Assembly: GCA_023410675.1 (NCBI GenBank)
Contig: JAEYPM010000048.1
Span: 1 to 34,601, forward strand
Length of the DNA: 34,601 bases
Source of the DNA: Bacillota bacterium
Lineage (GTDB): Bacteria; Bacillota; Clostridia; Lachnospirales; Cellulosilyticaceae
Direction: 5' to 3'
The translations under genes and the position numbers were made by a program. Below are positions 31,056 to 34,601 of this stretch, in pieces (position 1 is the stretch's first letter; every line of letters starts with the position of its first letter). Below the pieces are notes generated by a model. It saw only the letters and a program-made list of their open reading frames with translations. It was not told where the DNA came from and made no database searches.

Positions 31056-32370
31056 TCTAACAAAAGGACATATATTAAAAGTTGTCATGACGCTGGCCTT
31101 GCCTATTATAGGAAGTTCGTTTTTACAGCTTACTTATAATCTTGTAGATATGTTTTGGGTAGGGAAACTAGGGAGTGATGCACTAGCTAGTGTAGGGTCT
31201 TCTTCTCTTTTTATTAATGTAGGCTATGCAATAAATTCTCTTGTCGTTATTGGGACTGGCATAAGGACTTCCCATGCCATGGGGAAAAAGGATGAAAGAG
31301 AAGCCGCCCAGTATATTAATGCAGGACTCGTTATTAACTGTGTGCTTGCTATTTTATATGGAAGTATTCTTTTGGTGCTTGGAAGAGTGTTTATTGGATT
31401 TATAAAATTAGGAGCTAAAGAGATTGAGCAAGATGCGTATGTTTACCTTATAACCTATATTCCTATTTTGTTTTTTGCATTTTTTAATATGCTTTATATA
31501 AGAATATTAAGTAGCTTTGGTAATAATAAAATATCATTTGTTATTAGTTTAATAGGAACAATTTTAAATATAGTGCTCGATCCGTTATTTATTTATACTT
31601 TAGATATGGGTGTATTAGGTGCAGCTGTGGCGACACTTATTGCTACAGTGACTATGTTTATTCTCTTTAACATAATTTTTAGAGGTGTGCTTAGTTATCA
31701 AAAACAAGAAAAGATAGATCTTCATAAGATAAAAGATATTATTAGACTTGGTTATCCTATGGCTACTCAAAGAGTACTATTTTCTCTAATAGGCATCATT
31801 TTAGCTAAGATAGTGGCAAGGTTTGGCTCAGATGCTATAGCTGCACAGAAGATTGGCTTACAGATTGAATCAATTGCCTACATGGTCATAGGGGGATTAA
31901 ATGGAGCTATTGCTAGTTTTGTTGGACAAAACTATGGAGCAAAAAAGTTTCAGCGTATTCACAAAGGGTACAAATCGGCACTTAGAGTAGGGATAGGGTA
32001 CTCCTTTGCTATGGCAATATTATTTCTAGGAATGCCTGAATTATTAGCTGGGATATTTGTTGATAAATACAGTACGATTACTATTGCAGCCAGTTATTTA
32101 AGGGTGGTTGGAATCGTTCAGATATTTAGTACGATGGAAATGATATCAAATGGTACATTTACAGGACTTGGGTTGCCTAAGATACCTGCTTTAATCAGTA
32201 TTATTTTTACAAGTGCAAGAATCCCATTAGCATTAATATTTACTTGTTTTTGGGGTATTGATGGCATTTGGATCAGTATTGCTATTTCTAGTTTATTAAA
32301 AGGCAGTATTAGCTTTTTAGTCTATTATTTTGTTGTTCGAAAGGGGCATAAACGTGCTGGATATATTTAA
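31042..32370 (+). CDS. MATE-family multidrug/sodium antiporter
   Basis: 442 aa from the ATG at 31042 (AAGGAG 7 nt upstream); the longer frame from 30988 lies fully inside marR and is rejected. Twelve membrane spans in two similar halves. It begins DLTKGHILKVVMTLALPIIG and continues LVDMFWVGKLGSDALASVG, the typical DinF/NorM-like signature, with SFGNNKISF and, in the second half, RLGYPMATQRVLFS. MATE pumps export cationic drugs or toxic metabolites by Na+ or H+ antiport. It lies between marR and gshF with overlaps of 14 and 17 nt, so the three are one tightly coupled operon. Confidence 0.93.
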   Translation: MKNVDLTKGHILKVVMTLALPIIGSSFLQLTYNLVDMFWVGKLGSDALASVGSSSLFINVGYAINSLVVIGTGIRTSHAMGKKDEREAAQYINAGLVINCVLAILYGSILLVLGRVFIGFIKLGAKEIEQDAYVYLITYIPILFFAFFNMLYIRILSSFGNNKISFVISLIGTILNIVLDPLFIYTLDMGVLGAAVATLIATVTMFILFNIIFRGVLSYQKQEKIDLHKIKDIIRLGYPMATQRVLFSLIGIILAKIVARFGSDAIAAQKIGLQIESIAYMVIGGLNGAIASFVGQNYGAKKFQRIHKGYKSALRVGIGYSFAMAILFLGMPELLAGIFVDKYSTITIAASYLRVVGIVQIFSTMEMISNGTFTGLGLPKIPALISIIFTSARIPLALIFTCFWGIDGIWISIAISSLLKGSISFLVYYFVVRKGHKRAGYI

Positions 32371-34601
32371 GAAGCAATTTGATAAAGAAGAGATACTTTG
32401 TGCAAATTTTGGTATTGAAAGGGAAGGTCTGCGTGTTAATAAAAATGGGAAACTAGCGACAACAGACCACAAAGAGGTATTTGGAAATAAGTTGTTAAAC
32501 CCATATATTACTACAGATTTTTCTGAAAGTCAGCCAGAACTTATTACACCTGTTTTTCATACAACTAAAGAGGCGTATGCTTTTCTCAATGCACTTTATG
32601 ATATTATTGCACTAGAGATAGGCGATGAATACATATGGCCACAGTCTATGCCTTGTGATATACCTGAAGATGAGCATATACCAATTGCTCAATATGAGGA
32701 CTGTGGTGTGTGCCATAATGCACGTATTTATAGAGAAGAGCTCTTTAAAAAATATGGTGGGAAAAAGCAGCTTATTTCAGGCATACATTTTAATTTTTCA
32801 TTTAGTGAAGATTTTCTTGCTAAATTGTATAGATGCGAAAACACGCCCATACCTTATAAAGATTTTAAGAATAATATCTATTTAAAGGTAGTACGCAATT
32901 ACCTTAGGTATAGATGGTTACTTATTTATCTTATAGGAGCTGCTCCTATTATTCATGAAAGCTATAACAAGGAATGTACAAAATTGCTTGAAGAAGTTAA
33001 TGAGGGAGCCTTCTCAAATGATGGGGCTATATCTCATAGAAACGGAGAGTGTGGTTATAAAAATAATATAGATTTATTTCCAGATTATTCAAGTGTATCA
33101 AGCTATATAGAGAGTATTGAAAATTTTGTGAAAGATAATATGCTGCAAAGCCATAAAGAACTTTATACGCAAATTAGGCCCAAGGCTAAAAATAATACAG
33201 AGCTCCTTAACTCAATAAAAGACGACGGTATACACTACATTGAAATTAGAAGTATTGATATTAATCCATTTGAAAAAGGTGGCATGAGCCTAGAGGATAT
33301 GGATTTTATTCATATACTTATGCTTTATTGCTTGATAAAAGAAGAAACAAACTATAAAAGCTGGCAAGAGGATGCACTTTTAAATCAAAGACTTATTGCA
33401 AAGCATGGTCTGCAAGATGTACTTCTTATAAGAGATGGGAAGGAAATCTCTAAAGAGGAATGGAGTCTTGAAATACTAGATGAAATGAGTCATATAAGTC
33501 ACATCATTGGGTTTGATAATCAACTAATTATTAATAAAATGATTGGGAAAATTCTTGATGTTAAAGAAACTTACGCCTATCTGATTACAAAAAAAGTGGA
33601 AGAAGAAGGCTATTTAATGGCACACATTAATCTTGCAAAAAACTATAAAGAGTCCGCATATAATCATCGCTATAAGCTTGAGGGCTATGAAGATATGGAG
33701 CTTTCTACTCAAATACTGATGAAAGAAGGCATTAAAAGAGGTATCTTAGTTGAAATTTTAGATAGAAGGGATCAGTTTATTGCACTGAGCAGAAACAATA
33801 CAACACAGTATGTTAAACAGGCAACCAAGACTTCAAGAGATAGCTATATTACTATGCTGATGATGGAAAATAAAACAGTAACAAAGAAGATGCTTGAAAA
33901 AGAGGGGATTTGTGTCCCCAAAGGTATAGAAATTACTGTAAATGATAATAAAGACGCTATAAGCAATAAATATATAAATAAAGCAATTGTTGTAAAACCA
34001 AAGTCTACAAACTTTGGGAAAGGAATTAGCATTTTTGTAGAAGGAGCAAAGAAAGAGGATTTATTAAGGGCACTGGATATAGCCTTTCAATATGATGATA
34101 CCGTTCTTATTGAAGAATTTGCTAAAGGGAAAGAGTATAGGTTTTTAGTGATTGGTGATCAAACAGTAGGTATTCTTCATAGGGTTCCTGCTAATGTAGT
34201 AGGAGATGGCGAGCATAGTATAAGAGAGCTTGTTTATATTAAAAATCAAGATCCGCTAAGAGGAAAAGGATATAAAACGCCACTTGAGAAGATTGAATTA
34301 GATGCAAGCAGTGAGCTTTTCTTAAAACAAAGAGGAATGAATTTTGATTATATTCCTCAGCACTCAGAAACGGTGTATCTAAGGGAAAACTCAAATATTA
34401 GTACAGGTGGAGACAGCATAGACTATACAGATAGCATCCCAAGTAGGTTTAAAGAGATAGCTGTTAAATCCGCTAAGGCAGTTGGTGCTAGATTTTGTGG
34501 TGTTGATATGATGATAGAAGATTATAAAGATGAAAGAAGTAACTACTCAATTATTGAAATCAATTTTAATCCTGCAATTCATATTCATAGTTATCCATAT
34601 A
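32354..34601 (+). CDS. gshF: Bifunctional glutamate-cysteine ligase / glutathione synthetase, 3' end cut
   Basis: The frame runs open from a GTG at 32354 (AAGGGG 7 nt upstream) to the window end, 749 codons. GshF proteins are ~750-770 aa, so only the last residues are missing. The N-terminal ~440 residues are a GshA-type ligase: FGIEREGLRV near 18-27, QPELITP, the substrate site SGIHFNFSF and IEIRSIDINPF. The C-terminal part is an ATP-grasp domain (VVKPKSTNFGKGIS near 545, later FCGVDMMI and IEINFNPAIHIHSYPY). It makes gamma-glutamylcysteine and then glutathione in one protein. It overlaps the MATE gene end by 17 nt and so is under MarR control. No other glutathione genes are visible. Confidence 0.94.
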   Translation, partial: MLDIFKKQFDKEEILCANFGIEREGLRVNKNGKLATTDHKEVFGNKLLNPYITTDFSESQPELITPVFHTTKEAYAFLNALYDIIALEIGDEYIWPQSMPCDIPEDEHIPIAQYEDCGVCHNARIYREELFKKYGGKKQLISGIHFNFSFSEDFLAKLYRCENTPIPYKDFKNNIYLKVVRNYLRYRWLLIYLIGAAPIIHESYNKECTKLLEEVNEGAFSNDGAISHRNGECGYKNNIDLFPDYSSVSSYIESIENFVKDNMLQSHKELYTQIRPKAKNNTELLNSIKDDGIHYIEIRSIDINPFEKGGMSLEDMDFIHILMLYCLIKEETNYKSWQEDALLNQRLIAKHGLQDVLLIRDGKEISKEEWSLEILDEMSHISHIIGFDNQLIINKMIGKILDVKETYAYLITKKVEEEGYLMAHINLAKNYKESAYNHRYKLEGYEDMELSTQILMKEGIKRGILVEILDRRDQFIALSRNNTTQYVKQATKTSRDSYITMLMMENKTVTKKMLEKEGICVPKGIEITVNDNKDAISNKYINKAIVVKPKSTNFGKGISIFVEGAKKEDLLRALDIAFQYDDTVLIEEFAKGKEYRFLVIGDQTVGILHRVPANVVGDGEHSIRELVYIKNQDPLRGKGYKTPLEKIELDASSELFLKQRGMNFDYIPQHSETVYLRENSNISTGGDSIDYTDSIPSRFKEIAVKSAKAVGARFCGVDMMIEDYKDERSNYSIIEINFNPAIHIHSYPY

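Noticed and set aside
32625..32885. 86-aa plus-strand frame
   Set aside because: Other frame of gshF, whose own frame is open from 32354 to the window end with strong family motifs.

Overview
The window is AT-rich, densely packed and uses strong AGGAGG-type ribosome binding sites with frequent TTG and GTG starts. This, with families such as DUF2157/GDYXXLXY, LytTR-DUF3021, YczE-like membrane proteins and a fused GshF, points to a low-GC Firmicute, most likely a clostridial (Lachnospirales-like) anaerobe. I cannot name the species. There are no rRNA genes, complete tRNA genes, CRISPR arrays, transposases or phage genes, so this looks like chromosome with several small accessory modules.

Layout. 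1-3100: the end of an unknown membrane-anchored protein, a HAD phosphatase, and a divergent SDR oxidoreductase / AraC regulator pair. 3138-8580: the most interesting block, an apparent RNA-repair locus. RtcB RNA ligase (7345-8580, +) is divergent from a leftward unit of two overlapping WYL-domain regulators, a structured non-coding stretch with a perfect tRNA-type T-arm (about 4867-4699), and a DUF2828 protein that resembles Ro60 (TROVE + vWA). This recalls the rsr-yrlBA-rtcBA RNA-repair operons of proteobacteria, but with WYL regulators in place of RtcR and a candidate Y-like RNA in the expected place. 8650-13060: a membrane protein, a stand-alone acyl-CoA synthetase, a Cof-type phosphatase and a YczE-like membrane protein. 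13267-17630: a 7TM-GAF-GGDEF-EAL cyclic-di-GMP protein translationally coupled to a DUF4139 protein. 17717-20810: a small unknown protein, the DUF2157-GDYXXLXY pair and a YjjG-like nucleotidase.

20832-22833: an AgrC/AgrA-like two-component system. Its LytTR response regulator is interrupted by one in-frame TAG; the frame then continues with the conserved LytTR C-terminus up to 4 nt before the kinase start. A pair of direct repeats spaced 21 bp lies upstream. 23058-28628: a zinc-ribbon/TPR membrane protein, an ICMT-like methyltransferase, a GT2-GtrA glycosyltransferase and two small unknown proteins.

28631-34601: two divergent units. Leftward is a LytTR regulator / DUF3021 / CPBP protease operon in which all three genes start with TTG and overlap by TTGA. 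Rightward is a MarR regulator / MATE efflux pump / GshF (glutathione synthesis, cut by the window end) operon. Between them lies a roughly 70-bp near-perfect palindrome holding three TGTAT-N-ATACA sites exactly 16 bp apart. It overlaps a consensus-like promoter facing each way, so MarR may control both units.
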